This document shows, piece after piece, positions 25,176-34,850 of a stretch of 64,000 bases of DNA. The first letter of the stretch is position 1; each line of letters opens with the position of its first letter. Under the pieces are notes generated by a model. That model saw nothing but the letters and a program-made list of their open reading frames with translations. It did not search any database and was not told the DNA's origin. A program made the position numbers and the translations under genes. The DNA is from Chloroflexota bacterium. Lineage in GTDB: Bacteria; Chloroflexota; Dehalococcoidia; JACPQD01. The stretch lies in the NCBI GenBank assembly GCA_016190665.1, contig JACPQD010000065.1, positions 1 through 64,000 on the forward strand, given 5' to 3'.

Positions 25176-25285
25176 CCGCGGAGGCTGCTGCGATCATTCA
25201 AGGATTATGCCAGGTAGTTGCATGTTTCCAAGCCCATGGTGAGGATGAGACAATTCGCACAAGGCCCTCAGCCTGCAACTGAACC

Positions 25286-26578
25286 TCAACTTGTAGCGTT
25301 TGCCGTGAAGCGCTGCACGAGGGCGGTGGTGTCAACAACACCGAGTTTCTGGAAGACCAGCGAGAAGTTGGCCTCGAGTTCCTGCCCTATCCCTTCGAGA
25401 TTCCCTCCCGAGAGGCCCCAGAGATCCTCCTTGAAATCGCCGAATGCGTGCTTGCGGGCCTTGCGCAGAAACTGTTCCTGCGTATCCTTGGGTTTCCTTT
25501 CGTCCGCGTACCTCTCCAGCAGATGCCTGTCGATCCTCCCAAGCAACTCTTGCGGGAAACTCCGGCTATCGAAGATCACGTTCTGAAACCCGGTGGCCAG
25601 GTGGATTTCAGCAACACCCTTGCTCGGGAATACGTCTAGGGCCTCATCGGGGAGAGTCGAGTTCCCATGCTGGACTGCTCCGGCCATACCGAACTCCGCC
25701 CGAGCCACTCTGGATGTCTCCTCGAGCGCCTCGAAATCAATTTTCACCCGCGCCGTTGACCCGTCTCGCAGGGCCACTTCCTTCTGCCCCACCTTGGTTT
25801 GAACACTGATCTTGGAGATGCCCGGCGTGCCCGGCGCCAACCTGCTCAGGTATCCGCCCATGAAGGCTCTTACGTCGTCCGCCCTGCTGTTCCTGCTCGC
25901 GATGTCCCCGATTTCCCCACCCACCGAAACGGTCATTCCTGCGGGCTCCGTGCCTCTTATGAGGCTTGTCACGCCAGCGGTCACCGCGCAGTTCTTTTCC
26001 TCCCCGGGAGCCAGCCCTTCGATCTCGGAAAGCGTCGAGGCGTCCAACTGGATGTTCAGGAAGCCGGCGGCTACCGACTCCCGAATCAACTCAATAATGC
26101 CGGCAAGTTCCTTCTCCGCATCGGAAGCATATCGTTTGGGGTTCACCTTGAAGTGGTGTCCCTGAAGGAAAACAGGGCCCCTGAACGCCTCCTTCACCGC
26201 CGCCGCCAGCACACAGGCAGCGAACTCGGCGGGCCTCTGTTTGGTGTATGCTATTTCCGAACACGCGATGTCAAAGATGAAGGCGCCTACCTTGTGCCTC
26301 ACGGCTGCCTTGAACACCATTCGTGCGACCTGATAGGTCATGCCGCGAATGCCAATCGCAGGAACCGTCTTGCCTGTGTATAACCCCTTTCCGGCGGCCG
26401 TATAGAGCCCCTGAATGCTTGCGGGATACGCTCCCTGACTGGCGGCCAGTCTCCGGATCTCCCGGCGGTGCTGCTCTCTCGCTTCCTCGGTTGAGGCAAA
26501 CACCGAATTGTGGATCAGGCTGTCAATACCTTTCATCATTCCCCCTGGCCCCAAACTGGCGTTTTGTGCCCGGCCCAT
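25286..26578 (-). CDS. Class II fructose-bisphosphate aldolase-like protein
   Basis: 430 residues. Motifs: VFLQGHHFKVNPKRY (metal/substrate region, QGDHFQ in relatives), SVGGEIGDI (metal Glu of the GGEIG motif), MAGAVQHGNSTLPDEALDVFPSKGVAEIHLATGFQN (the HGxSTLP..NTATGFQN-type phosphate/metal site). The family cleaves ketose bisphosphates or related aldols and uses Zn. The extra N- and C-terminal length (about 80 residues) is typical of the long class II subgroup. Start ATG 26578 has AGGAGG twelve bases upstream; ATG 26539 after GGGGGA is an alternative. The gene lies between aldehyde oxidoreductase and the UGSC selenoprotein, so its aldehyde product may feed the oxidoreductase (inference). 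Confidence 0.8.
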   Translation of the reverse strand: MGRAQNASLGPGGMMKGIDSLIHNSVFASTEEAREQHRREIRRLAASQGAYPASIQGLYTAAGKGLYTGKTVPAIGIRGMTYQVARMVFKAAVRHKVGAFIFDIACSEIAYTKQRPAEFAACVLAAAVKEAFRGPVFLQGHHFKVNPKRYASDAEKELAGIIELIRESVAAGFLNIQLDASTLSEIEGLAPGEEKNCAVTAGVTSLIRGTEPAGMTVSVGGEIGDIASRNSRADDVRAFMGGYLSRLAPGTPGISKISVQTKVGQKEVALRDGSTARVKIDFEALEETSRVARAEFGMAGAVQHGNSTLPDEALDVFPSKGVAEIHLATGFQNVIFDSRSFPQELLGRIDRHLLERYADERKPKDTQEQFLRKARKHAFGDFKEDLWGLSGGNLEGIGQELEANFSLVFQKLGVVDTTALVQRFTANATS

Positions 26579-26646
26579 GTTCCCTCATTGCCTCCTTTAC
26601 CGGCTCGCCGCGCCAGTCTTCTTGCTCTCCCGGGCAGCTCCAGGTG

Positions 26647-28671
26647 CTACACCGGAATGCCGCGCCCCGCCAGTTCCTCGGCGACGTCCTCGAGCCCTAA
26701 TTCCGTCAACTTCTCCTTCTTCGGGATCCCGGTCTCGACGTGCCACCCCCGCATGGTGTAGTAGTCGTCCATCACCAAGTTGAGCCGCTTCTCGTCCAGC
26801 CACGACGAGAAGAGTTTGCGGTGGTAGTTGTTCCATGAGATGTCGTGGTTCCGCCGCCTTCCCTCGCGCACTTGTATCGCCCGCTCGAGGTTGCACGTCC
26901 GCTCACCCACCTCCTCCAGCCACCGGCTGTCGCTCATCTCAACCCCGGTTACGGCCCGGAAGAGTTTCGGGCCGTACGATGAATCTCCGAGAAGATCCGG
27001 GGTGTAGACGCAGAATTCCCTCGGGAGAGCGAAGCGGCAGATCGGGAGGCTATCGCTCTCCGCGGCCCGGTGCTGCAAGTGGATGGTAACCCCCGCTTTG
27101 CCGTCGGGGGTGCTCTCGTCGAAGGCCCACCTCGACCCGAACATCTTAAGTCCCAACTCCTGGCGCATCCGGCTCAGTTCCTCGTGCCTGTCGGGGGGGA
27201 AGTGGCCCTCGCCTTTCAGCGACTGTTCGACGTGGTTCTCGCGACGGACTCCGGTCGTAATGGTCAGCAGCCAGGACCAGCGTGGCGCGCCCGCGTGTGG
27301 GCCCGCTACATGGTTCTGCCAGTGCACGGTATAGCTCGGCTCGTTCTTCTGGGTGACCTCCTGGAATATCTCCAGCGCTTTCCGGCGCTCCTCGTCTGTC
27401 TTCGCGTCGTCGACAACGCTCTTCAGGTACCTCGTCTGACCCTCTGCCAGCGCGTTTCCGATGCCCTCCCGGTAGGCGATCTTCTTCAGATACGGCCGGA
27501 AGAAGTCGCCCGAGCCCATCTTGTCAACGGGGAGCCCGGTGTTCGCCTCCGTCCACAGCCCGGCGTCGATGAGCAGCCGCGCCCAGGTAGAGCCATGAAG
27601 CTTGTGCCTCGGGTACAGATGTCCCATCACCTGTGTGACCGAAAGACCCAGCTCCTGGCAGAGGAAGCCGAACTCCACGCAGTCCTTGCCCAGCTTCTTG
27701 TCACGTTTGTAGAAGCGCCACTCCTCCTCGACAACGTTTGAGATCTCGTTGCACTGGCCTCCCCCGCTCACCCCGTCATCGAAGCGGTAGGCCTGGATGC
27801 AGCTTACCGGGCAGCCGAAACAGCCTCCCCAGCGCCTCACCGCCCTGCCCTTCGCGATCTCGTCCCCAATGGCAGAGTCATCGATGAAAGGAACGACGAT
27901 GGGACGCGTCTGGGTGAAGTGCTGTATGGCGCGTCTCGGGTTCTGCTGTTCGAGCCCCTCCGGCTGGCGCGTCACCATCCGAGCAAAACGGTCGTGGAGG
28001 TCGACAACCTCCCTTGGCTGGGCCACGCCGATGGCGCCCGTCCCGAGCACCACGACGGCCTTCAGCTTCTTCGAGCCCATCACCGCCCCGAAGCCGCCCT
28101 CGCCAGCGGCCGCGGCAAGGCCGGTCGTAATCACCGCCTCGCGGCAGAGGTTCTCTCCCGCCGGGCCGATGAGCAGCGCCCTCGCCCGCTTGCCGTACAA
28201 CCTCTCGATCTCCGTGTCGGCCTCCCGCGTGGTGAGTCCCCACAGTCGGTGAGCGTCCACGATCTCCGCCCTGCCGTCGTTGATCCAGAGGTAAACGGGT
28301 TTCGCGGCCTTCCCCTGCACGATGATGCCATCGTACCCGGCGAACTTCAGCTCTGGCCCGAAGTGCCCGCTTGGGGCGCTGTAGAAGTAGCAGTCGGGGA
28401 TGGTGTCCGGTGACTTGCTGGCGATGGAGAACCGGCCGACTCCCGGCCCCAGCGTGCCTGTGGCCGGACCCGTCATGATGATGAGCCGGTTCTCGGGATC
28501 GAAGGCCCCGATCTCGGGCATGACCTCTTCCCAGTAGATGCGCGCCGCTATGGCGCGGCCCCCGATGAACTTCGGCGCGTACCTGGCGGTGCTCTCCTCG
28601 CCGGTTATCCCCTTCGTCAGGTCCACCCTGAGGATCTTCCCGACCCACCCGTACCCCATTGCCATGCTCAT
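26647..28671 (-). CDS. Tungsten-dependent aldehyde:ferredoxin oxidoreductase
   Basis: About 674 residues. ATG 28671 overlaps the stop of the Fe-S gene by ATGA, with AAAGGAT upstream. N-terminal AFOR domain: YGWVGKILRVDLTKG, FIGGRAIAARIYWEEV, TGPATGTLGPGVGRFSIASKSP (pterin-binding region). The [4Fe-4S] ligands are CFGCPVSC plus a later Cys in ICRFALPREF, matching CxxCxxxC..C. It oxidises aldehydes to acids with a tungsten bis-pterin cofactor and passes electrons to the Fe-S partner encoded just upstream. The reverse reduction of acids is also possible. Substrate not deducible; the neighbouring aldolase-like gene suggests an aldol cleavage product. Confidence 0.92.
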   Translation of the reverse strand: MSMAMGYGWVGKILRVDLTKGITGEESTARYAPKFIGGRAIAARIYWEEVMPEIGAFDPENRLIIMTGPATGTLGPGVGRFSIASKSPDTIPDCYFYSAPSGHFGPELKFAGYDGIIVQGKAAKPVYLWINDGRAEIVDAHRLWGLTTREADTEIERLYGKRARALLIGPAGENLCREAVITTGLAAAAGEGGFGAVMGSKKLKAVVVLGTGAIGVAQPREVVDLHDRFARMVTRQPEGLEQQNPRRAIQHFTQTRPIVVPFIDDSAIGDEIAKGRAVRRWGGCFGCPVSCIQAYRFDDGVSGGGQCNEISNVVEEEWRFYKRDKKLGKDCVEFGFLCQELGLSVTQVMGHLYPRHKLHGSTWARLLIDAGLWTEANTGLPVDKMGSGDFFRPYLKKIAYREGIGNALAEGQTRYLKSVVDDAKTDEERRKALEIFQEVTQKNEPSYTVHWQNHVAGPHAGAPRWSWLLTITTGVRRENHVEQSLKGEGHFPPDRHEELSRMRQELGLKMFGSRWAFDESTPDGKAGVTIHLQHRAAESDSLPICRFALPREFCVYTPDLLGDSSYGPKLFRAVTGVEMSDSRWLEEVGERTCNLERAIQVREGRRRNHDISWNNYHRKLFSSWLDEKRLNLVMDDYYTMRGWHVETGIPKKEKLTELGLEDVAEELAGRGIPV

Positions 28672-29126
28672 ATCCTTTCCCACCTCAGGGCCCCTTGCTG
28701 GCAGCTCGTCACGCACTTTGGGTCACCGCCGCACAGGTCGCACTTCACCGGGACGCCCTTCGCCTCGCTGAAGCGTAGGGGCGACGGGGTAAACGGGCAC
28801 GCCGGAATACAGGCCTGGCAGCTGGTGCACTCCTCCTCGTTGATCACCAGCGCCCCGGTCTTCTCGTCCCGCGATATCGCCCCCACGGGGCAGGCCGCCT
28901 CGCACTCAGCGGCGCGGCACTGCCTGCACGTATGGGCCTCGGTGCGCCAGGCCTCGTATTCCCAGGTGAAGATCTGTATCCGGCTAAGCGCCGGGCTGAC
29001 CACTCCCTCGTGCCAAAGGGTGCAGACCGCTTCACAGGTGCGGCACCCGGTGCAGAGGCCGGTATCGCAGACTATCCTGCCGCGGGTCAACGCGGCAGCC
29101 GCTTCATTACCCGCTGCTTCCACCAC
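28668..29126 (-). CDS. Four-cluster ferredoxin-like electron carrier, partner of the aldehyde oxidoreductase
   Basis: 152 residues with Cys clusters CDTGLCTGCRTCEAVC, CRQCRAAECEAACP, CTSCQACIPACP and CDLCGGDPKCVTSC, giving up to four [4Fe-4S] centres. The architecture is the DmsB/HycB/AorX-type. It starts at GTG 29126 behind AGGAAGGA. The 4-base overlap with the aldehyde oxidoreductase gene implies obligate co-translation, and the protein should accept its electrons. There is no TM helix. Confidence 0.9.
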   Translation of the reverse strand: MVEAAGNEAAAALTRGRIVCDTGLCTGCRTCEAVCTLWHEGVVSPALSRIQIFTWEYEAWRTEAHTCRQCRAAECEAACPVGAISRDEKTGALVINEEECTSCQACIPACPFTPSPLRFSEAKGVPVKCDLCGGDPKCVTSCQQGALRWERI

Positions 29127-29234
29127 TACTGTCCTTCCTGATTCGTCTCTTACGCCCCATTCCGGGCTATCTTCTCACCGCCTGGCGCCGAGCCTGGCCT
29201 CGCAGCAAATCTGGCAGGATCTGCTCTTCAAGGG

Positions 29235-30020
29235 CTACTTCTCTGAGAACTTCCATGCCTGGAGAGCAGTCTGGCCGAAGATCCACTGCAGGCCATCCTG
29301 GCTCAAGTAGGACAGGTAATCCATGAGTGCGTGCAGCGCCACGCGGTAGCCCTCCTTGTGACTGACCGGGGGGAAATTGCTCCCGTACATCAAGCGCTGT
29401 GGCCCGAAGGCTTCGACCGCCATCTTGATGTAAGGAGGGACTTCCGTGAAATAGGGCGGGCGAAACGGGGCTAGCCTCTTGCAGAGCTCCCCCAGCCCTC
29501 CAAGTTTCATGTAAGTGTTCGGGTGCTTCGCGAGTGATAACGCGCGGCGATAGACTGTGTAGGGCGCCTGCTCTCCGCCGGGTTTGCCGAAGTGTTCGAT
29601 GACAATCTTCAGGGCCGGGAAAGTCTCCACAATCCGGTGAAATTCATCCGACCCCAACTCCTCCGCGCTGCCCAGCAGGGACACGGTCATACCTAGCCCC
29701 TCGGCCTTCCGCCATATCGCGAGATTGTCCGAGCCCGGCGAGCGAGTCTTGCATAGCAGGCGGACGCCGGTGGCGCCCCTCGCGGCCAGATCCTCGAGCC
29801 TGGCGGGGGCATCTGGGCTGTTCGTGTCGACGACCACACACGCGGAGAAGCGACCCGGAAAGCGCCGCAGGCACTCGATGAGATAGTCATTGTCGTAGTT
29901 GCTCGCGAACTGGATCAGAACCGTCTTCGCCACTTCGTTGACGTTCATCTGGTAGAGAAGGACCTCGATAGGCTCAAACCAGAGCGGGGAAGCGTGGGCA
30001 TGTGAGTCAACAACAAGCAT
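29235..30020 (-). CDS. Amidohydrolase-family metal-dependent hydrolase/decarboxylase (Amidohydro_2)
   Basis: About 261 residues; ATG 30020 follows AGGAGGAACGGA, and the frame upstream to 30056 lacks support. TIM-barrel motifs of the 2-pyrone-4,6-dicarboxylate hydrolase/ACMSD group: VVDSHAHAS at the N-terminus (HxH metal site), LKIVIEHFGKP in the centre, NTYMKLGGLG, and LMYGSNFPPVSHKEGY at the C-terminus (the metal Asp of the GSDFP motif is Asn here). It probably hydrolyses a lactone or decarboxylates a dicarboxylic acid. The Asn replacement is uncommon, but some members tolerate it. Confidence 0.83.
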   Translation of the reverse strand: MLVVDSHAHASPLWFEPIEVLLYQMNVNEVAKTVLIQFASNYDNDYLIECLRRFPGRFSACVVVDTNSPDAPARLEDLAARGATGVRLLCKTRSPGSDNLAIWRKAEGLGMTVSLLGSAEELGSDEFHRIVETFPALKIVIEHFGKPGGEQAPYTVYRRALSLAKHPNTYMKLGGLGELCKRLAPFRPPYFTEVPPYIKMAVEAFGPQRLMYGSNFPPVSHKEGYRVALHALMDYLSYLSQDGLQWIFGQTALQAWKFSEK

Positions 30021-30076
30021 TCCGTTCCTCCTGACTGATATTTCCACGCACCACAAGGCCAGGCATCAGGTCTCAC

Positions 30077-31783
30077 TTACGGCGCCAGCCATATGTCCTG
30101 CGACCTATAGTTGTTGTAGTTGCCCAACCCCGGCTTAAAGTTTCTCACCTTCGGGTTAGCCATGATAGTGGCCATCCTCCACATCGATATGACGGCTGGC
30201 ACCTCCTCCAGCAGGATATCGTCCATCTGCCTCACGACTTTCCTGCGCTCCGCTTCATCGAGCATAGCCGACTGCTTGGTGAACAGCTCGTCATATTTCG
30301 GGGAGTTGTATCCCCACACGCCACCCGAGGTACCCGATACAGCAGCTGTGCTCAGATACTTCTTGCCGACCTCATTAGGATCGTAGAGATACCTGGCGTT
30401 CGGCCGGTTCTGTATCTCGAACTTGCCCTCCGACTCCCATTGGACAACAATGCCCGGGTCCTGCGGGTCAATGGTGACATCGATACCGATCGTACGCAGT
30501 TGGTCCTGGTGAAACTGGGCAACCCTCAAGTGTTCCTGGGTGTTTCTGGCAAGCATCCTGGCCTTAATACCGTTGGGGTAGCCGGCCTCGGCCAACAGTC
30601 TCTTTGCTTCGGCACGATCCGCCTCCTTGGACTGCCTCCAACCCGGCCTCTTGACCAGCTCCTCTGGCGGGAAGCCCCAGTGAGGGAAATGGCTGGCCAC
30701 AAATCCCTCGCCATCGCCCATTACCTTGATGGCCTGCTGCCGGTCGATGGCCAGGTCGACGGCCTTCCTGACTCGCACGTCATTCAATGGCTTGATCTTG
30801 TGGTTAAAGTCAACTCCGTAGGTGCCGATGGTGTCCCAGTCGTAGATGACCATCTCTGGGTTCGTCTTCTTGATTGCCTCAGCCTGGGACCGGGTGACCG
30901 CCGCTGAACTGGCTATGGTGATATGCACTTGACCGGTTCTGAGGGCGGCGATCCTTGCTGCTGCGTCCTTTATTATGTAGGTGTTGATCCCGTCGAGATA
31001 AGGCCGGTCTTTACGGAAGTAGTCCTTGTTCTTCACCACACTAAACATCACGCCCGACGCGTAGTCCTTGAGCTTGAAAGGCCCGGTGCCCATGGCGTCC
31101 TTCTTCATGTCGCCCTTCACCTGCAAAATCTGCGGCGGCATCATCATCATCCACCCGATAGCAAGCATGGGAAGAAGCGCGTAGGAGGCATTTAGGGTGA
31201 GCTTCAACGTATCCGCGTCGGGGACTTCCATCTTGTCGATGGACTTGAGGTACTCAGCCCTCGGGCTGCGTACCTTCGGATCCTGCATCCTCTGGAGGTT
31301 ATACTTGGCATCCTCCGCGGTGAATGGCTTGCCGTCCTGCCACTTGATGCCTTTGGCAAAGTGGAAGGTGTAGGACTTGGCATCCGGGCTGATCTCCCAT
31401 TTTTCAGCCAGATCCCCAATGACCTTCTCCGGATTGAGGGGGTCATACTGAACTATGCCATTGTAGATAGGCATGATGGGCCGCAGCAACGCCCCATTCA
31501 CTGACGAGTGTACATCCAGGTTCGGAGGGTCGCCATACTCGTTGAGCGCCAGAATCCCACCATACCTTGGCTGTTCGCCGGCTGGCTTGGGCGTTGCAGC
31601 CGGCGGCGCGGCGTCCTTCGCGACGTTGGCATCTGTCGGCGTCACTGCTTTCGTTGGCGCGGCCGAGGCTGCCATCGGAGTAGGTGGCGCAGAAGTCGCC
31701 GGGGCGCAGCTCGCAAGAGCTAACGCCAGGCCTACAAGCACCTGGACCACCACGAACAGGTCCTTCTTCCTTGTCGTTTCCAT
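30077..31783 (-). CDS. Lipoprotein substrate-binding protein, SBP_bac_5, third full-length copy
   Basis: About 568 residues. ATG 31783 follows ACAGGAGGTG, while the upstream in-frame start at 31801 lacks a site. The lipobox is LALASC. Core: RYGGILALNEYGDPPNLDVHS, IKWQDGKPFTAEDAKYNLQRM, ending YNNYRSQDIWLAP. It is the closest relative of the copy at 8284 and of the deleted copy at 21882. The neighbouring flavoprotein is also paired with a binding protein at the left end of the block, so the pair was probably duplicated as one unit. Confidence 0.9.
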   Translation of the reverse strand: METTRKKDLFVVVQVLVGLALALASCAPATSAPPTPMAASAAPTKAVTPTDANVAKDAAPPAATPKPAGEQPRYGGILALNEYGDPPNLDVHSSVNGALLRPIMPIYNGIVQYDPLNPEKVIGDLAEKWEISPDAKSYTFHFAKGIKWQDGKPFTAEDAKYNLQRMQDPKVRSPRAEYLKSIDKMEVPDADTLKLTLNASYALLPMLAIGWMMMMPPQILQVKGDMKKDAMGTGPFKLKDYASGVMFSVVKNKDYFRKDRPYLDGINTYIIKDAAARIAALRTGQVHITIASSAAVTRSQAEAIKKTNPEMVIYDWDTIGTYGVDFNHKIKPLNDVRVRKAVDLAIDRQQAIKVMGDGEGFVASHFPHWGFPPEELVKRPGWRQSKEADRAEAKRLLAEAGYPNGIKARMLARNTQEHLRVAQFHQDQLRTIGIDVTIDPQDPGIVVQWESEGKFEIQNRPNARYLYDPNEVGKKYLSTAAVSGTSGGVWGYNSPKYDELFTKQSAMLDEAERRKVVRQMDDILLEEVPAVISMWRMATIMANPKVRNFKPGLGNYNNYRSQDIWLAP

Positions 31784-31915
31784 TGGGACACCTCCTGTCA
31801 AACTCGTCCGGACGAAACGGCCAGCACACCGAGGGGGCGGTGCTTCTGCAGCAAAGAGCCAATGGCACTGACAACCGAGCCGATTCTTTCTGATTCTGTT
31901 GTGGATTCGAAACTA

Positions 31916-33442
31916 TTACCTCCTCCTGTAGTTTGGGACTCTCTCGCGGATCACATTTTCGCCAGCAATGCGTCCGGACGTGAAGCACTGCGCCAGATGG
32001 CCTCCGTTGCCCGGGTACAACATCCCGTAGATGCATCCCAACTCGCCGCAACCGTAGAGGCCGGGAATTGGGGACCCGTCCGCTCCAAGGATCTGCCCTT
32101 TGGCATTGCGCTGCGGCCCCCCCATTGTCGCGGGAGCTCCAGGCCAGAGCTGCATTGCGCAGTAGGGAGGATTCTCGAGGGCGATCAGATTCGCTTGCTT
32201 CCTACCAAACTCCGGGTCGTGTCCTTTGAGACAGTAACGATTGAAGTTCTTTACCGTTCGGTCCAGGTTGTCGGCCGGCACTCCTATCTTCGCCGTCAGG
32301 CCACGTATGCTGTTCGCGGTCTTTATCCAACCCCGCTCCACTTCCTTACTGTTGTCCGCACTCCACTGGTACAATCGCGCAGCGCCAGCGGGACCGACGG
32401 TCACTGAAGGGAGCGGCCCGTTTTCCAATCTCCTACGATCAAAGATCAGATAGCTCGGCACCCGGGGATAGATGAGGCGGTGGGAATCGAAATAGGGGAG
32501 TTCGTAGTAGATGCCATGGATGTTGAGGTTTTCACTGGTGAACCGTTTCCCATCCCCGTCCACGATGATATGGCCAGACACGATAGGGACCGCTTCATCT
32601 CCTTTGGCATAACGCAGCTGCTGTCTGCCCCGGTAATCGGGGGCAAAGGCTATCGGGAAATCGGGGAATTTGAACATCAGGTAGGCAGAAAGACAATGCA
32701 TGTGCCAGAGTTGAGCGCCGACTTCAACGGCCATCCTCAACCCATCGCCGGTATTCGCCTCAGACCCGCTCGAATAGGTAGGGTACACCTTGAGGAACTG
32801 GAGCTTAGCCTGCTCGTCGTACTCGAACCCTCCTGGTGCGAGCACTACGCCCCTTGATGCACCGATCCGCAACTTCCGATTTTGGCCGTCCTGAAGCGTC
32901 TGGGCCTCGACTCCTATGACTCTCCCCCTCCCATTGGTCAGCAGGTGAGTGGCTCTGGTTTGGTAGAGGACAGGGATCTTCCTGACCTGGACCTGACCAT
33001 CCAGGAACTTGACAAGGCCAACTCCTAGGCCCTTGAACCGGTGCTTGGGGAGCGAGTCGGCGCCAGGCAAGTGAAGATAGTCAACAGGGCCGGGGCTGAG
33101 AAATGCACTTCCACCCCGTGCCTCAATCCATTCCAGGTTTGTAGCAGAGTATTCCGCGAAGCTTCGCAGCACACTGTCGCCCGTCCAGGAGATGCCTTGT
33201 CCCCCGGTGATGCGACAGAGCGCCCTCATGAAATCCAATGCGCCCTTGGCGTCCGTCGGCGTGATGAAGCTGCCGCCGGCCATACTCGTATTCGTATGGT
33301 GGGTCTCCTTGGGCTGCTTCTCCAATACCAGCACCTCCGCCCCATTTTCGGCGGCAGTAATAGCCGCGACCGGCCCAGCGCAGCCATAGCCGATGACGAC
33401 GACATCGACGGTCCGATCCCACGATACGCTTCGCACAAGCAT
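31916..33442 (-). CDS. FAD-dependent fumarate reductase/ketosteroid dehydrogenase-like flavoprotein
   Basis: 508 residues. The FAD-binding Rossmann motif is VVVIGYGCAGPVAAITAAENGAEVLVLEK at the N-terminus; ASRGVVLAPGGFEYD is the second FAD loop, and GGSFITPTD and PPYCAMQLWPG are in the cap/active-site region. The C-terminal IPGLYGCGELGCIYGMLYP motif closes the FAD site. There is no heme domain or signal peptide, so a cytoplasmic enzyme is expected: an enoate/fumarate reductase or dehydrogenase. In this block it may reduce a double bond created by the hydro-lyases. A decayed copy lies at 7735. The start is uncertain, with ATG at 33442. Confidence 0.85.
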   Translation of the reverse strand: MLVRSVSWDRTVDVVVIGYGCAGPVAAITAAENGAEVLVLEKQPKETHHTNTSMAGGSFITPTDAKGALDFMRALCRITGGQGISWTGDSVLRSFAEYSATNLEWIEARGGSAFLSPGPVDYLHLPGADSLPKHRFKGLGVGLVKFLDGQVQVRKIPVLYQTRATHLLTNGRGRVIGVEAQTLQDGQNRKLRIGASRGVVLAPGGFEYDEQAKLQFLKVYPTYSSGSEANTGDGLRMAVEVGAQLWHMHCLSAYLMFKFPDFPIAFAPDYRGRQQLRYAKGDEAVPIVSGHIIVDGDGKRFTSENLNIHGIYYELPYFDSHRLIYPRVPSYLIFDRRRLENGPLPSVTVGPAGAARLYQWSADNSKEVERGWIKTANSIRGLTAKIGVPADNLDRTVKNFNRYCLKGHDPEFGRKQANLIALENPPYCAMQLWPGAPATMGGPQRNAKGQILGADGSPIPGLYGCGELGCIYGMLYPGNGGHLAQCFTSGRIAGENVIRERVPNYRRR

Positions 33443-33573
33443 CAGATGACCTCCAAGCCATGTAGTTAGAGACTAACTCGCACTCGTATTCGACTAAGCA
33501 GGACCTGCTCGTGAACCTCCGTTCGGCGTGGCAGATCCGAATGATTAACATGCACGTTCCGATCCGGTCCGAG

Positions 33574-34680
33574 TCAGCCTGAACTGTCCCACTTTGAAAC
33601 AACAACCTGTGCCGGATTTGTCGCCTTGTACTCAGACTTGTGAGAGGTGATGTGGAAGGCTTCGGGCACCTTGTCCAGCCCTTCCAGCACGTGACTGATC
33701 AATGGAGCAAGCTGAACCCGCTTCGTGGCTACCAGGTGCACGGCCCACTTGGTGAGTTTCGGCGGGCAGCTTTCCGAGGTGAGGTAGGTTATGCCGCGCT
33801 CCCTCCAACTGTCAATAGGGCAGGTCACCGAATTGCCTATCCAGGCAACCTGGACAACCTTGCCCAGATCCCTGACCATCGCCATCGCCTGGGGGAGAGT
33901 GGTCGTGCCGGCCAGCCCCTGCTGTGGGCTCCCGCCGGCTGCCTCGAAGACGACATCCGCGCCTATGCCTTCGGTGTATTCAAGGACTGCCTTCACTGGG
34001 TCCACTTCACGGGCATTCACGGTGTAGTCGGCCCCGAGCTGCCTGGACAGAGCCAGCGATTCCTGGCGCACGTCTACCCCGATGATCTTCCCCGCTCCGG
34101 AGACACGTGCGAGTTGAAGGCAGTAGAGTCCCATGGGCCCCTGCCCGATCACGGCTACTGTGTCCCCAAGTTGTATCCGCGCCGCTGCGATGCTCTTGAC
34201 CGCCCCCGTCAGGGGCTGAATGCAGGCGCCCTCGTTATCGGTTACAGACTCCGGCAGCACTTCCAGAATCTCAGCGGGCACAGTCGTATACTCGGCGAAG
34301 CCACCGGCAATGTGTCTTCCCATCGAAGGGCCCTTCCGACACAGCCAGGGGGATCCACCGAGGCAGAGACGGCATTGGTGACAGGGTACTCTCGATTCTA
34401 CCGCGACGCGTTCTCCCACCCTCACGTTGGTGACATCGGCGCCCACCTCCACCACCTTGGCGCAGAACTCATGACCAAAGAGAGCTATCGGAGCCTTCTC
34501 CGCGAGCAGTTTCTTGAAAGTCTCCGTGCCGCTGATGGCCAAGCCGACGGCCCGCTGAGCTTCGCTGACACTCGGCTGCACGACTCTAGGCTTGAGGATA
34601 ACCCAGTCCGGCTTCAACTCCGGATAAGGTACTTCGTCAAGCCTCATGTCACCTATGCCGTGGAATCGCCATGCTTTCAT
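33574..34680 (-). CDS. Zinc-binding medium-chain alcohol/polyol dehydrogenase
   Basis: 368 residues. The MDR family: GHEFCAKVVEVGADV with the catalytic-Zn Glu, structural-Zn Cys set CHQCRLCLGGSPWLC (C-x2-C-x2-C-x7-C), and the NAD(P) site VIGQGPMGLYCLQLAR followed by VDVRQESLALS. It resembles threonine/sorbitol dehydrogenases. The start is ATG 34680, 131 bp upstream of the flavoprotein gene. It probably oxidises a secondary alcohol of the catabolic pathway to a ketone. Confidence 0.87.
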   Translation of the reverse strand: MKAWRFHGIGDMRLDEVPYPELKPDWVILKPRVVQPSVSEAQRAVGLAISGTETFKKLLAEKAPIALFGHEFCAKVVEVGADVTNVRVGERVAVESRVPCHQCRLCLGGSPWLCRKGPSMGRHIAGGFAEYTTVPAEILEVLPESVTDNEGACIQPLTGAVKSIAAARIQLGDTVAVIGQGPMGLYCLQLARVSGAGKIIGVDVRQESLALSRQLGADYTVNAREVDPVKAVLEYTEGIGADVVFEAAGGSPQQGLAGTTTLPQAMAMVRDLGKVVQVAWIGNSVTCPIDSWRERGITYLTSESCPPKLTKWAVHLVATKRVQLAPLISHVLEGLDKVPEAFHITSHKSEYKATNPAQVVVSKWDSSG

Positions 34681-34850
34681 CTGGTCTCCCTAATCCCTGT
34701 CCAGGCTAGTCTCTAGAAAGCAGAGGCCCTACGCCAAGCCGGGCACCCCGCAATCCATACTGTCGTGAACCCCGGCAGGGCTCTCGCAGCTCTGCGAGTC
34801 CGCGCCGATAGTCTTCAAACCATCGCGTCCTCCCGCAGTTTCATTATAGT

